The notes: generated by a model from the letters alone, not told the origin. A stretch of DNA of 64,000 bases from Vermamoeba vermiformis (GCA_045837725.1 JBEWZL010000109.1:62001-126000), one strand, 5' to 3'. Shown: positions 1 through 11,682, counted from the first letter of the stretch. Made by a program: numbers and translations.

Positions 1-60
1 ATTATATTATTTAACGTTAATTTAAAATTATATTTGAGATAAATATTATTCAGATCGCGA

Positions 61-192
61 TCAAGCCGTACCTTCACGCTCGCCACGACCACCTCTGCCT
101 CCGCGGCCACCAAAGCCACCTCGACCTCCACGACCACGATCACCGAAGCCACCACGACCTCCGCGGCCTCCTCGACCTCCTCTTCCTGACAT
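61..192 (-). CDS. RGG/GAR-rich N-terminal exon, gene continues off the left edge
   Basis: An ATG at 192 opens a frame made almost wholly of RGG and FGG repeats, beginning MSGRGGRGGRGG. It can be read to a TGA at 61, giving 43 residues. However, a good donor (GTACGG, 66-71) lies just before that stop, and the AT-rich DNA beyond it looks like an intron. I therefore think this is the first exon of a larger gene. Proteins that begin this way include fibrillarin and ribosomal protein uS5 (RPS2); the sequence here cannot decide between them. A free-standing 43-residue peptide is the less likely alternative. The 193-368 stretch upstream holds an AATAAA-like signal for the neighbouring SRA gene. Confidence 0.5.
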   Translation of the reverse strand: MSGRGGRGGRGGRGGFGDRGRGGRGGFGGRGGRGGRGEREGTA

Positions 193-368
193 TCTTCAGT
201 GTTGTTGTTCTGTTGATTTTCAAAATAAGTTTTGGATGTCCAACAACGCACCAATACATATGCTGAGTTCGGGTGAACCGGTGAGTTTTTATTATACAGG
301 CGCACTAAGTATTCAGATGTAACTGAGAAAAATCCGAATAATTAATAATGCGGATGCTGACTCGTCCG

Positions 369-2996
369 TCAAACCAGCTTCTTTTGGGCTCTTGCCTTGG
401 GCTTCTTCAAACCCTTCGGTCTGAACTTGCACGCTTGTTTCAAGATCAAGTTGCCAGTGATGTACTCCATGCAGTACATGCACGGTGAGTTGACGTCGCA
501 CCAGCTCAAACGCTTGATGCCAGCTTTAGTCTTGCGCGAGGGCATGCCATTAGTGCCGAGCATGTCTGCAATGTTGACGTCGCTCGAAACAGCCTCGTTG
601 AGGTTGACGATGTTTTCTTTGTCGTCCACCGCGCCGTTACTGCGCAGAGACCGCTTGACGCGCTTGTTAGGCTCGTAGCTGCCGTCAACGTCATCTTCTT
701 CACGCTTTCGACGACGACCAGGACCGGTAGCCGCGCGAGGTGCAAGAGGCGTAGCAGGCAACGAGACAGACATCTTGAGCGGTGTTGGGACTGCCAATGA
801 GTTCGAAGTCTTTGAAATGGTGTGATCCTGCACAGCTCCTGAGTGAGCAAAGTCGGACTCGGGACCGCCTCGGAAGTACCGAGTTTCGATCTTAGTTGTG
901 CCGATCTTCGTCTTGTTCTCAATCTGAACTGTGATGGTCACCAACTTCTCGATCATGTCCTCATCAGCAGGCTCCAAGTCAACTTCCATGTCTGACTCGC
1001 TGCTGGAAGGAATGTTCGGCACAGGCTTGGACAAGCCATCTTCAGGCAATTTCTCGTCAGTGGCGAGCAAGGACGAAGTCGAACTATCCTTGAGCTCCTC
1101 TGTCTTGATCTTGACGTCGGTGGCATCGCTCGAAGACTCGCTGACCTCACTAGTAGCGTTCAAGTCGATCTTGCTAATGTCCACCAACAATTGTGCTTCT
1201 TCAGGCTTTGCCTTGCTCAACTTGGCACGCATCTTAAAAGGCAAGCGGCGAAGGTTACCGTGTTCGATGAACGAAAGGGATCCGTCATTTTCGCTAGTGC
1301 TGTTTTCAGTGTTGTTATTTACATTGCTGTCGATACTGCAGTTGCTGTTGCTGTTCTCGATCTCCATCTCGTTTGATAGAACAGTAACTGTGTTACTCAA
1401 ACGAGTGGGCTCGATCTTGATTGGAGTGGCAGGCAACGACCAAGGCTCTTGCTTCGGAGGGACACGTGACTTTTGAAGCAGTTTTCTTCTGGTCTCAAAC
1501 TTTAGGGAAGCTAAAAATAGGTCGTAAGATTCTGATAAACTAAAATTAGTAAAATCGTTTGAAAACTTACGATAAGTGACGTGGATCTTGAGAGTCAAAG
1601 TGGTGTTGCCTTCAGAATCTGTCTCTTCATTGTAGTGGTGCGGATCATCTTCAGGAACGCAGAAGATGTTGTCCTCTTCGACAGGCTCATTGCTGTTATT
1701 ATTTACAACGATCGATTCGGGTTCTTCGACCGGTTGCAAAGGCAGTAAGTCACCAGAGCTGTTCAGATCCAGGGAATCGCTATTTACAAGTGAATCTTCT
1801 TTCTTTGGCGACGAACTGCCTTCGCAAGTCGAGAGCGGGGTGGTCATTGCATCGGAGGGGCGAGTAGCACTTTCAGAAGTGGTTGTCGGACGCACTTCCG
1901 AAGCGTTGCTGTTCTCAGATTTTACAATCTCTGATGCAGGGGTATGTACAGGGGTAGGGGATGGGAGTGTAGTGGTTTCGGTAATAAGGAGGGTGTTGTC
2001 TTCGTCGGTTGCATCGATGATTTCACGAGTTTCTTCTTTGATGATAGGAGCCAAGATCGGGCGTGAATCTGCGGCGAGTTGGATTGGTCTAGGAACAGGA
2101 ACGTCTGTCATAGCAACATCAATATCAGAATGATCGCTGCTATCAACGAGAGCGCTCCTCTTTCCTCGACTATTTTCAACGATGAGGTCGGTGATCTTGC
2201 AACTAGTTTGTGGTTTCAGATGATTGCTTTCAGAAACAAGCAAGAATTTGTAACGGAGGTTGCCATCGGGACCTTTCTCGCGCCAATAGAACTTGACTTG
2301 ATAAATGCCATCATAAGTCCAGCCTTGTTGAGGAGCAAATCCAGAGTTCAACTGGCTGCTGCGAACCAATCTCAAAGCAATCTTCTGCTCGTAGTTTGTT
2401 CGCAAAGCCTTGTTGTAGTGATTGTCCATCGACTGGTGCTCAAAAGGCGTTCCATTTCTGCGTCGACCTCCACATCCAGTATAGACGACTACTTTGCCAA
2501 GGTCAATGTCTTCACCGTAGCCGCCGCTCATCAATACAGACTCTGCTCCCTTCTTAGAGTTGCCGCATACGCCACCTAAATACGATCGATCAGAAAATGT
2601 TAGGGTTGCCAGACTTCAAAGAGATCTGTCAACGTGAAGAGGTTGATAGAGATCCCGATTGCGGCATCATACCGATCGGCTTTCTATGAACAGCTTTAGT
2701 CCATAATTCCGCGCGCTGCATAAAGCAGGCTCCCTCTTTATATTCGATGTTGCCGTAAAGCTCTTTCACTTAAAGAGAGAAATTTTAACATAGAAAGGGA
2801 AACTAGAAGATACTAATCTCTAGCGCGATTTGTTGACTTTGAAACTATATATAGAACTACTAGGGTAACTACCTTTCAGACGAGTAGCACTAAGTTGCTG
2901 ATATTCCTTCGCAAGGGCCACATCTCGTGCGATCCGATCTAACGCAGCTTCATTCACTGGAACGAATTCTAACGAATAATACGTTAGATAGTGCAT
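369..2996 (-). CDS. SRA-YDG domain protein, probable modified-DNA reader
   Basis: Four exons (2996-2873, 2768-2673, 2575-1571, 1510-369) give about 788 residues. The first 200 carry an SRA-YDG domain: LYGNIEYKEG, AVHRKPIGGVCGN, VLMSGGYGEDIDLG, VYTGCGGR and WTYDGIYQVKFYW match the UHRF1/SUVH pattern. SRA domains flip out and bind 5-methyl- or 5-hydroxymethylcytosine, often in hemimethylated DNA, so a nuclear chromatin role is likely. No RING, PHD, Tudor or SET domain is visible. The rest is long, Ser/Thr- and acid-rich and probably disordered, with KKEDSLV- and GRRRKRE-type charged patches. It ends in a Cys-containing basic tail (SPCMYCMEYITG, then QACKFRPKG) that could bind metal. The last intron is 60 nt and readable in frame, so its removal is inferred from its GTAAGT and TTTTTAG borders. 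Confidence 0.85.
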
Positions 2997-3022
2997 TCAT
3001 ATACTATTTACATGAGGCAGTG

Positions 3023-4365
3023 CTATTGTTGTTGCTTACTAATAATGTTACGGAAAGTAAGGTTGATTCGGATGCCCTCTTGGTTTCTGACTTTCGGGAC
3101 GCAGTGTTCGTAGTACTTTTGCACTATACAAATGCCGTTAGAGCAGGTTTACGACGGAATAAAAGCTCCGCGGTGAGGTATTTAGTTCTAAAAATAGCTG
3201 CGTCAAATCCGCTAAGTACCTTCACCGAACATAAGCAGCAGAGTGCCGTGTTCCAAATTTACGAACTTCTTTTCTTCTGTCAAGCCACTTCCCTTCTTGG
3301 GCCTCAAGAAAAACCTGCGGGTCCTACACCAAACAGTTAAAAAGTGACTGACGTCGGGTGAGATTTAGATTTGTATCAGAAAATCTGTTTCATGGATTGT
3401 TCGAGTAATAAAACGAGTACTTACGCTCCCAAAGATAACGAGGCAATCACAGATTTCTCACCGAGAGTCTAAATACAAACACTAGTGAGTGGTTACCGTT
3501 GCACGATCGGCTCGGGTGGAAAGTTCGCGGTCTCTTGCACCCCCGTTTTCAGGTAAATTTAAAGTCGCAAGAATGGCGCTTAAAGCGCGAATATATTTGA
3601 TATAAAGATCATAGATAAAAAGCAAGGCAAAGCCGTAACTCCGGATCGCCTTTTTGACCGACTTACATCCTCATCGTCTGAGTGCCAATTCATGTACATG
3701 TTTCCGTCGTCATACCGATTGCATAGGCACGAGTTAAATGGGCTGTTTGTTTCCTTCTCAATGAGTTGCTTAATCTCAGCAAGTTCGTTTGTCCAAGCGA
3801 TCGGCTTGCGAGGTATTCTTGAATAAACGTAATTGCACCCGTCTTCACCATACCAGGCGGTTTTCCTGGGCTCTAAAACAATGAAACAACGTTAGATAAC
3901 CGTAAGAGGACGCTTAGACAAGCAACACGGGAGAAGTTAGCGCTTTTTTTTGAAAATAAAAAATTAATAGGCAAAAGAGATTACAAAGCAGTTATTAATT
4001 GATTGAAATAGATAACGTATCGATACCCTAAACCAAGACCCATCGTAGGGTGCATTTGCAAAGGGAATCGATACAATAAAAGCGAAGATTTTTCGATCTG
4101 CACATCTGAAACAAAAGTAAGAATAGGAAAACAGCCGCAGATGAGCTTGCCACCCAAATGTGGGGCTTATCTCACCTAAAAAAAGCTGGCTCCACATCCG
4201 AATAGGCTTTTGCTGCCATTCTAAGCCCGTATCAAACGAGTTGAGGAAACCCGAGAGTTTTTCAGGATTACCCTCGCAGATCCGCTTGTAGAGAATAAAG
4301 CAGCCTGGGTGTCCTAATTCCAGACGATTCCAGCTGGTATCTTGTAGCAAGTGGTTGTTCTCCAT
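3023..4365 (-). CDS. AlkB-family Fe(II)/2-oxoglutarate dioxygenase, ALKBH2/3-like
   Basis: Five exons can be joined. The protein begins MENNHLLQDTSW and runs through PRKTAWYGEDG, FNSCLCNRYDDG, MNWHSDDED, SLGATRRFFLRPK, LEHGTLLLMFGE, QKYYEHCVPK and RINLTFRNI before a TAG at 3023-3025. These are the landmarks of ALKBH2/3: the iron ligands H and D in WHSDDE, the distal H in YYEHCVPK, and the 2-oxoglutarate-binding arginines in RINLTFR. The family removes alkyl groups such as 1-methyladenine and 3-methylcytosine from DNA or RNA. Length (about 260 residues) is normal. An upstream in-frame ATG in the same exon could add some 30 residues. The gene lies just upstream of, and on the same strand as, the SRA gene, whose start is only 27 bp beyond this stop. 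Confidence 0.88.
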
Positions 4366-4963
4366 TGCGTGAAAACAGAAAAATAGCGGCGTGCACGTCA
4401 CGTTTTTTTTGGCCTCCCCGTTTTTTTGGTGGTGAAACTCACTTTTATAAACTTTATTCATCGTTTTTTGTGTTCCCTGATTGCCTTTTGCCCGGGTCAA
4501 CTGTGCACTAACATCGCGACGCCGCTGCGAACATTTTCATATGCGATAATCCGCTCAGAACCATGGGGTAAGCGAGTTTTCTCAAGTGAGCGGCTAAGTC
4601 GCCACGATCCGCTCAATAATTACAGACAATACGGAGCAAGGGTTTTGCATTTTTTTAACGTGGATATTTTTTTTACACATTACTTTACGGGGTCATGAGG
4701 TTTTGGCAGTGTCCGCCTTCGTCAAGACTTTAATCTTCCGATTCGGCTCGAAGATGGCTAGATTGAGGAACTCCGGGCTTCGATACGAAAAATTATTTCG
4801 GGGCCATAATTTTTGGAGGGTGTTGTAGTCACTTACGCGTTCAGATAAAGAATCGAGACGAAAAAGCGAGAAAATCGTCTAATTTTTGGGCCGTTTTTTT
4901 AGGCCTGCTATTTCAGCATGATTGGCATCGATTGGTGAGCTATTCCGTCATTTTGTATTTCTC
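4366..4963. other. Divergent intergenic region between ALKBH-like and ELP5 genes
   Basis: About 600 bp separate the two divergent starts. It has T-runs and GC-mixed sequence but no frame with convincing coding character, no tRNA-like fold and no repeat that I could see. It presumably holds both promoters. Part of it may be 5' leader, since the in-frame start of each neighbour is not certain. Confidence 0.5.
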
Positions 4964-6631
4964 ATGGCGCTCTCTCACCTCGTAGCGGCCTCAGTGCAAG
5001 CAGCGGGCCTAATTATACTAAAGGATCAGTTCGATAATCCTGCGGCAGATGTTCAGAATCACTTTCTGCGCAGTTGGTCCGAAAGCAATAAGACAAAGTA
5101 CTTACAGATGATATATAACAACAGTATTCGAGATATCCAGCCGTTTTCAGTCACTTTTTTGGCGAGCAGAAGATTCGATGCCGAAGCTTTCCAAGCCTGC
5201 ACGCAAAAAATATTACAATAATTTTCATTTGTTTTACGTTTGATATCAAGTCTAAAAATCGCGCTAGAAATTCGTAACGTGCTGCTCGCTATTTTGTTTA
5301 AATTTTCTCAATCCGGAATCTTGTAAAGTTAATTACCTGACTTTTTAAATTTAGGCTCGTTACGGTAGTAAACCTCGACAACTCACAGAGGATTTATAAC
5401 GATGCTTTGAAAAATCCTGCAAGCAGCGCAGAGAAAAAAACAGTCTATTTTGTTGATGGGCACGTTAATCCGCTTGGCTGGGTTGATGACCAATCGATAG
5501 CCAAAGAAGCCGGCGGATCATCATCACCCTCAATCCAAGTACGATTAGAGAGCATAGATGCAGTTATCGACGCTATTCAAAAGGTGCCCGAAGGTAACTA
5601 AATCTAGGTCGAACTCCGACCAACCTACAACCCATTCATTACCAACCATTATTGATACCTTGTTACAAGTGATATTATTTTGAGTATTGTGGGTTGAAAA
5701 AATATCTGGTCCCTTTCATAAACAACCTCACATTCGGTTACTTACATCCTTTCTTGCAGCCAGCGGTAACTCCTTCATGCTCATAGACTCCATTAGTAGT
5801 CTTGTTCAGCGCTTTGGCGTCAATCCGGTTTGTCGCATGCTAACCAAGCTCGTATCTGGTGAAAAGGGTAATTAAAATTATAGGAAAACAACTCAATCTA
5901 GGCTATTGAGAAGCAACCCTTCCTTTTATTCGTATGCCTTACCTAATTTTGGATAATATTGTAGGTAAATACGCGTCTATTGTTGCCGTTTTGCACGAAG
6001 ATCTGCATTCGGATTTTGAAGTGAAGGCGCTAGAGCGTGTTGCTTACACCGTCGTGGCCTCAATGCCTCTACCTGACGTCGTGGGCGTCGATATTCATGG
6101 TTGCTATGAGATCATTCAAAAGAGAAAGTCAGGAAAAGTCTCCCGCGTGGTAAGCAACTCTGATTTTTGAAATTATTAGATCAATTTGCTGATTTAATCG
6201 ATATCAGCCCGAATATTATAAAGTGGAGGACATAGGCCGTCTCAAATTAATTACCGACTCTGAATTCCAAAAGCTGGTCGGCAAACAAGACGAAAGTGCT
6301 GGCGAACCGGAGAAGAAGGTAAGTGATGCTCGATCTGCTTCAAATTCGCCAAATTAGTCCGCTAATTGATGTCTTCGTCTTCATAGCCCCCTTCAGGCCT
6401 CACTTTCAATCTTGAATTGACTGAGGAACAAAGACAAGCCAAGGACAAGGTTGTTCTTCCGTACGAGCGACCTGCTGTTGAAGGTAAGCTCAATGAGCTA
6501 CGTTATGATTATACTGGCATATTTACTAATATACTCGAGCAGTTGGTGGCGCTGATGCAGGTACGATCTTTATCGATGAAGATGACGACGCGTTTGAGGG
6601 GTCAGATCCGGACGACGACTTGGATATTTAA
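4964..6631 (+). CDS. ELP5: Elongator complex subunit ELP5
   Basis: ELP5 belongs to the ELP4-5-6 RecA-like hexamer of Elongator, which helps make cm5U-type wobble-uridine modifications in tRNA. The C-terminus is diagnostic: GLTFNLELTEEQRQAKDK, VVLPYERP, then an acidic tail ending FEGSDPDDDLDI, close to animal ELP5. Earlier blocks also fit: GLIILKDQFDN near the start, RIYNDALKNP and NPLGWVDDQ, LLTSFLAASGNSFMLIDSIS, and SIVAVLHEDLHS. The ATG at 4964 (MALSHLVAASVQ) gives the best start; the hydrophobic stretch after it is the first beta strand of the fold rather than a signal peptide. At least seven exons are present. The intron between about 5220 and 5355 could not be placed exactly. A 27-nt GT-AG stretch near 5097 is readable through, so it may or may not be spliced. 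Confidence 0.85.
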
Positions 6632-6747
6632 TCGCATCCTAATTCGCTTGTAAATTATTCTTGCTATTCTTGTAATAAAGCACCATGTAGATAGTTTATC
6701 CTTCGTCTTTTGTGGTCTGAAGCTCTGAATTCAGTAAAAATAGCATT

Positions 6748-8242
6748 TTATTGCAAATTTTCGAGAAGGTCATTTGTTCTTGCAATAACTTGGTCAATAT
6801 TTGGCCTTTGCTTAGGACTCGGATTTAATATCCATTTAATCAAGTCCGTAAATTGCTTTGAGTATCTAATTAAATGAAAAATAAAATTAATAAAAAATAA
6901 ACATCAGATCGCAAGTTAAAACTTACTGATTATCATCGGGGAAATCAAGCTTGGCATTATTAACGGCCAATCTAAGACTACCACCACGAGCAACAGCCAA
7001 TTCAAACGGATTATCATGATACGCCATAGCATACAAAACGCATCCAAGAGCCTTTACGATAAAATTATGAGAATGGGACCATTGAACAATAACATCCAAA
7101 CGAATGATATAAATGGCACATATTGATGCCTACTAACTTACCCAAATATCAACGGACTCGTCAATAGCTAGATCCTCCGAGTGCGGATCAATATCGAACA
7201 ATTCTGGAGCTCTATATACGGGTGTACTAGTTTCGGACGCGTCTTCAAGCATGGCTACAGACCCATGATACAATATTAGTGCATAATACATCATATAATA
7301 GCGTGCTATCAATTACCAAGTGTCTCTGCACGGTTCTTCGCGGAGATCCTGGCTGCTTCGACAGAGCCAAAGTCCATCAAAATTGGTGTATTGTCTGGTG
7401 TTAGAAGAACATTGTGAGGCTATATAATAATATGATTAAGCAGAGATTCTTAGGACGTGGTCGTATTAAGATTTTCAGATCCTGGGATCTGTTGACATAC
7501 TTTAATATCATTGTGCTTCAATACTGGATCGTTCTTATGGAACAAGCGCAGTGCTTCACAAATCTGAACGAACATTTTCAATACTTCGTCTTCTTTTAGT
7601 GAAAACGAAAACTTTTTCATCCGCTCGATCAGGTCTTGCAAACTGCCTTTCTGTAAATGTTAAATGTTAGCAAATGATATTAATTTGTAATTCCCGCACA
7701 CACGTACGGAATAATATTCCAGTAACAGCAAATATTCTTGCGCGCCATAGGAACTTTCTGAATCTATGACCGTGTAAGCCAACATCCGCAAGATGTTCTT
7801 ATGCTTGAAACGCTCGAATATTTCTACCTCTTGCATAGCTCTCTGCAAATTATATTTAGTTGGGTGTATAAAATAGAAACAAATGAAATTGAAGATTTCG
7901 GATTCGGTAGTAAAACTCGATTCTAATAAGCCAGAAAAAATCGGAAAAATATGGAAAAATTATTTATAGGTATGTATGGTTTAATTAGGTATTTTGATTG
8001 TCTGAGAAAATTCTCTATTTGTTTTAAAAATTAATTACTTTTTTCTGTGCAGGATCTTGCACTAACAGTTTTTTGACAGCGAATTCCTCGCCACTATCTC
8101 TATCTCGGGCCAAGTATACAACGGAAAACCCTCCTTCGCCGATTTTTTTCACTGTTTGAACTCGCCTTCCTCCGATGGTATATGTTTTTTGATCAGACCT
8201 TCCAAAGCAAGCTGAAAATATATCTGAGAAATTACACCACAT
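6748..8242 (-). CDS. STK16/NAK-family Ser/Thr kinase
   Basis: Spliced exons give a complete kinase domain of about 310 residues: VKKIGEGGFSVVYLARD (glycine loop), EFAVKKLLVQ (VAIK lysine), HKNILRMLAY, LKHNDIKPHNVLL, PILMDFGSVEAAR and VYRAPELFDI. A Ser/Thr-rich stretch before APE and the sequence DESVDIWALGCVLYAMAY fit the NAK family (STK16, AAK1, GAK), best STK16, a kinase linked to the Golgi and endosomes and usually palmitoylated at N-terminal cysteines. Here the N-terminus MWCNFSDIFSACFGRS has two cysteines. The catalytic loop reads HND rather than HRD, while the catalytic D and N are kept. The exact start is uncertain because TTTTCAG just after it could be an acceptor. Confidence 0.83.
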
Positions 8243-8474
8243 GGCTGGTCTTTGTATGCTGATAATTGTGATAATTGAAAACTTGACTTTTTGGGACAAA
8301 TAGTTTTTTGATCGGGTAAAATTTCTACCGTTAGTCAGAGCAAAATGCTGAGTGTCAACCACATCTTAGTTTCATATCGTGTATTTTCAAAGAAGGGTAA
8401 TACAATCAGTTGGCGCAGCTTTCGAGGCAGGTTTACTAACGTCAGATGCAGCTTTTGGCAGCTTTGTTCGCAAA

Positions 8475-9726
8475 ATGTCAACGGCAACTAACAAATTAAT
8501 ACTTGTCAGCAAGCATACAGACGCATCTGGTAAGCAAATATGATATTTTTATTTTTTGAAATTTATTACTAATTATTTACGATTAATTCGAAGGTGCTGA
8601 CACTGGTGTTCGCGTTGTCAAGTTCAATAACCCGAGCAAATTGAATGCACTTAATGTAGATATGGGAAATGAATTTAATGTACGTAATATAACTTATGAG
8701 GTCAATACTAACGCGAGAAAAGGCGACTATGAAAGAACTCGGCAAGGACAAGGGTGTCCGTGCTATTGTATTGACGGGAGAGGGAAGGTATGCATTAAAT
8801 ATATATAGTAAACAATATTAAGCCAAAATTTGCAGAGCATTCTCCGCTGGAGGAGATCTGGACTTTTTGGTTGAACGAACAAAAGATCAACCGGTCAATA
8901 ACAGTCATATTATGCGGTAAGCTCAATATAAATTTAATACACTATTGTGTACTGATCGCTATGCGAAGAGAGTTTTATTCGCGCTTTTTGAGTTTCAGAG
9001 ACTTAGTTCACGTGCCCATTATCTCTGCCATCAACGGTACTTATCCTTAACGTAAATTAAATTAAATATGATACTAATACATTACGAATAGGTCCTGCCG
9101 TTGGTGCTGGTCTTTGTTTGGCCTCAGCAACTGATATTCGCATTGCTGCACACGACGCAAAGATGGGTTACAACTTTGTCGCGCTCGGTCTTCACCCTGG
9201 TACGTAGCTAGTATAGTGCCTTTATATACGTGTGATATTTAACCATTTCATCAAGGTATGGGTGCCTCTTATTACTTGCAGAAGTTGGTTGGCCCTCAAA
9301 TTGCTTTCCGATTGCTGTTGGTAAGTAACTTTGTGGCGTGACTTACGACATACTAATGCGAGAACGCGTCTTCAGACAGGAGAATTGATTACAGGCCAGC
9401 AAGCTAAAGAATTGGGATTAGTATTGGCGTCATATGAAAAAGACCAAGTACTCCCCGAAAGCTTGAAGTTAGCGGAAGCCATCGCTGCCAACGCTCCCGA
9501 AACAGTTAAACACACGACTGTGACTCTGAGAATGCACCAAGATGTTGGTCTCGATGCCGGCTTGCAACGGTAATGCTTGGAGACATTTTGCCTCGAGTTG
9601 AGACTAATGATATTGCTCCTTAGCGAGGCTGATGCGCAAGCACTGAGCTATGCAGGTAGTGAAATCAAAGAAGGTCTAGCGGCAGCTAAAGAAAAGAGAA
9701 AGCCCGAGTTCAAAGCAAACCTTTAA
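8475..9726 (+). CDS. Crotonase-fold (enoyl-CoA hydratase/isomerase family) protein
   Basis: About eight short exons join to a protein of about 260 residues. The fold is clear: [33 protein letters not shown] (oxyanion-hole loop), [18 protein letters not shown] (second oxyanion glycine), [51 protein letters not shown], and a C-terminal [14 protein letters not shown]. It lacks an obvious mitochondrial presequence. In rat ECHS1 the catalytic glutamates sit in PEILLGTIPG and in AMEMVLTG. The equivalent positions here are Phe ([10 protein letters not shown]) and Arg (AFRLLLTG), so a standard hydratase reaction is unlikely. The substrate is unknown; an isomerase, hydrolase or other acyl-CoA role is possible. 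The divergent STK16-like gene starts 232 bp upstream. Confidence 0.88.
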
Positions 9727-9854
9727 GAATAAACAACAGCTCGCGAGAGATATTCACTTCAAGGAAGTTTTATTGTTACTCTTGAGTACACCACTATTCA
9801 CAATATACCCCACTAACCCACTAAAGTATAATACTATCTAACACATTAAACCCA

Positions 9855-11682
9855 TTACAGTTCAGTTTTAGGATTCGAGTCTCCACCGCGCAACATTGGC
9901 AACACGGAGAGCTTGAAGTAGTACCAGCCAATCAAGAACAGCACCACCATCACGAAGAAGAGCACGGGCTGGAACAAATGAAGGTTGAGCGGTTCGATGT
10001 TGATGAAAGCACGAATGCGTCTGATGGCTGGCGTGTTGACCTCGAGGGGCGGGCAATATTCGCCAGGACCGTACACGAGCCACTGATCTCCTGCTTTGTG
10101 CACTTTGCCCTTGTCGTCACGGAACTGTTCGCGAGCACTGACCCAAATCGCTTCTTCAGGGCTCAACAGAATGACTCGCTGCACAACACCACTCTCGAGT
10201 GCTTCACCTGGCTTCAAGAAGAAGGCGATACTTTGACGCTTGCCGTCGATCACTTCACCACGCACTAACTTTCTGACTCCCAATTGAGGCTTGCCGTCTT
10301 CACCAACAGGGATTGACAATAACACTAGGCAAAGTCAGTCCAAACTATCCAAGCTTAGATCCAGCAATTGAGGTACGTACCAGTAGCTCTGCTCATCGAC
10401 AATAGTTATCTTCACTTGTTGCGTGACTTCTTCATTGACGTCAGGGATGTAGGCCTCGCTGACGTCTTTAGTGACCAACCTATTTGCAACAAATGGCGTT
10501 AGTCATGATAATTTTCAATTGCCACGTCAGATATTTTGTTCGGTTCACTGAACCATTTTCACTGAACGCTTACCATTCCTCACCAGCACGACGAGACACG
10601 CCTCGACTGTCAACGAACGTTCTCTTCGCCTTCAAATGCAAGCTACAACTGCGCGTTAGAACAACACAAAGCTGACGTCAGACAATTGTTGCACACTTAC
10701 GCATTGACGTCGGTCAAAATGTACGCGTTGACGACCTCCACGACGACTTCATTCACGTCAGGCAAGTACGCGCCTTCTTGTTTCACGAGCCACTCTTCAC
10801 CGGCCTTGCGCTTGACTCGTTGGTAATCCACGCAGTCGTCTTTAGCTCGCAGTTTGAGGGCTTGATTGGGCTTGAGAATGATGGCGCGCACCGTGGCCAC
10901 GATTTCAACCTCGGGCTGCGGGTAATAGGTCTGCGGGCCTTTAAAGTGCCACTCTTCACCTGCACGACGGAAGGCTTTGGCGTAACGATCTTCAAAGTCG
11001 CGCTTGGATTTCAATTTCAGCGCGGTGTACTCTTCGACGATTTGTAGCGGTTGAATGTTGCCTTCGAGCTTTTCACCTGGATAAAGAGGAAAAGGATCTT
11101 GTTCAAATCTGATCTCTTGGTCTCCGTGGCGTAATCGAGCTTGTCCGTATTCATCCATAAGCTAGAAATTGGTTAATTAATTTATAGATTGCAAGGAAGG
11201 GTAAAACGTACAACGATATCGCCAGATTCTCCGGATTTCTTCAAGACCGGGTTAGAAATAACGGCAAAGTGGCGTGGCGGAATAGTAATCATCTTTGCAG
11301 GGCCCAACACCACTATGAATATTAGAGCGTTAGATATTTTAAATAAAGACTGCGGTGACGTCAACAGTTCAATTATTTCTTTGAAAATACCATTAATTTT
11401 GATCAGTTAATACACCCAAATTTAATTATAGTCGAGCTATAATAATGGCTAATTTATTTGATTTTATGAACAATAAATTTTGAATTTTCTTTGTTATTTT
11501 TGGATGTCTTACCTTTCTCGTGTTCCAAGCATGTAAATGTTTTAGGACCAGTCTCTACTGTGACCACGTTTCTATTGGTGTCCAAAATATGCAAGTAATG
11601 GAACGGCGGAATTCTTGATTGAATGTTAACGACAAAGACCTTAGCATAGATCCGTGCTTGCTTACCTGATAATATAATCCAT
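9855..11682 (-). CDS. Vault-repeat (MVP N-terminal-like) protein with C-terminal membrane anchor
   Basis: Six exons join to about 440 residues. The start MDYIIRIPPFHYLHILD, GPAKMITIPPRHFAVISNP, RLRHGDQEIRFEQDPFPLY, then repeated RAGEEWHF / AGEEWLVKQEGAYLPDV / GVSRRAGEEW, and LGVRKLVRGE with AGDQWLVYGPGEY match the structural repeats of major vault protein in order. Normal MVP (about 850-890 residues) goes on to a shoulder, a long cap helix and a cap ring. Here the frame leaves MVP similarity after the seventh repeat or so (IRRIRAFINIE), then has a hydrophobic segment PVLFFVMVVLFLIGWYYF, a short LPMLRGGDS tail and a stop. That is the layout of a tail-anchored protein with the repeats in the cytosol. 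No frame breaks were found, so a pseudogene is unlikely. Function unknown. Confidence 0.85.

Noticed and set aside
4922-5015. A secreted protein with a signal peptide at the start of the plus gene
   Set aside because: The C-terminal sequence identifies ELP5, a cytosolic protein; the hydrophobic stretch fits its first beta strand.
9855-11682. A decayed major vault protein pseudogene
   Set aside because: The frame, splice sites and a well-formed transmembrane tail are intact. Nothing suggests decay.
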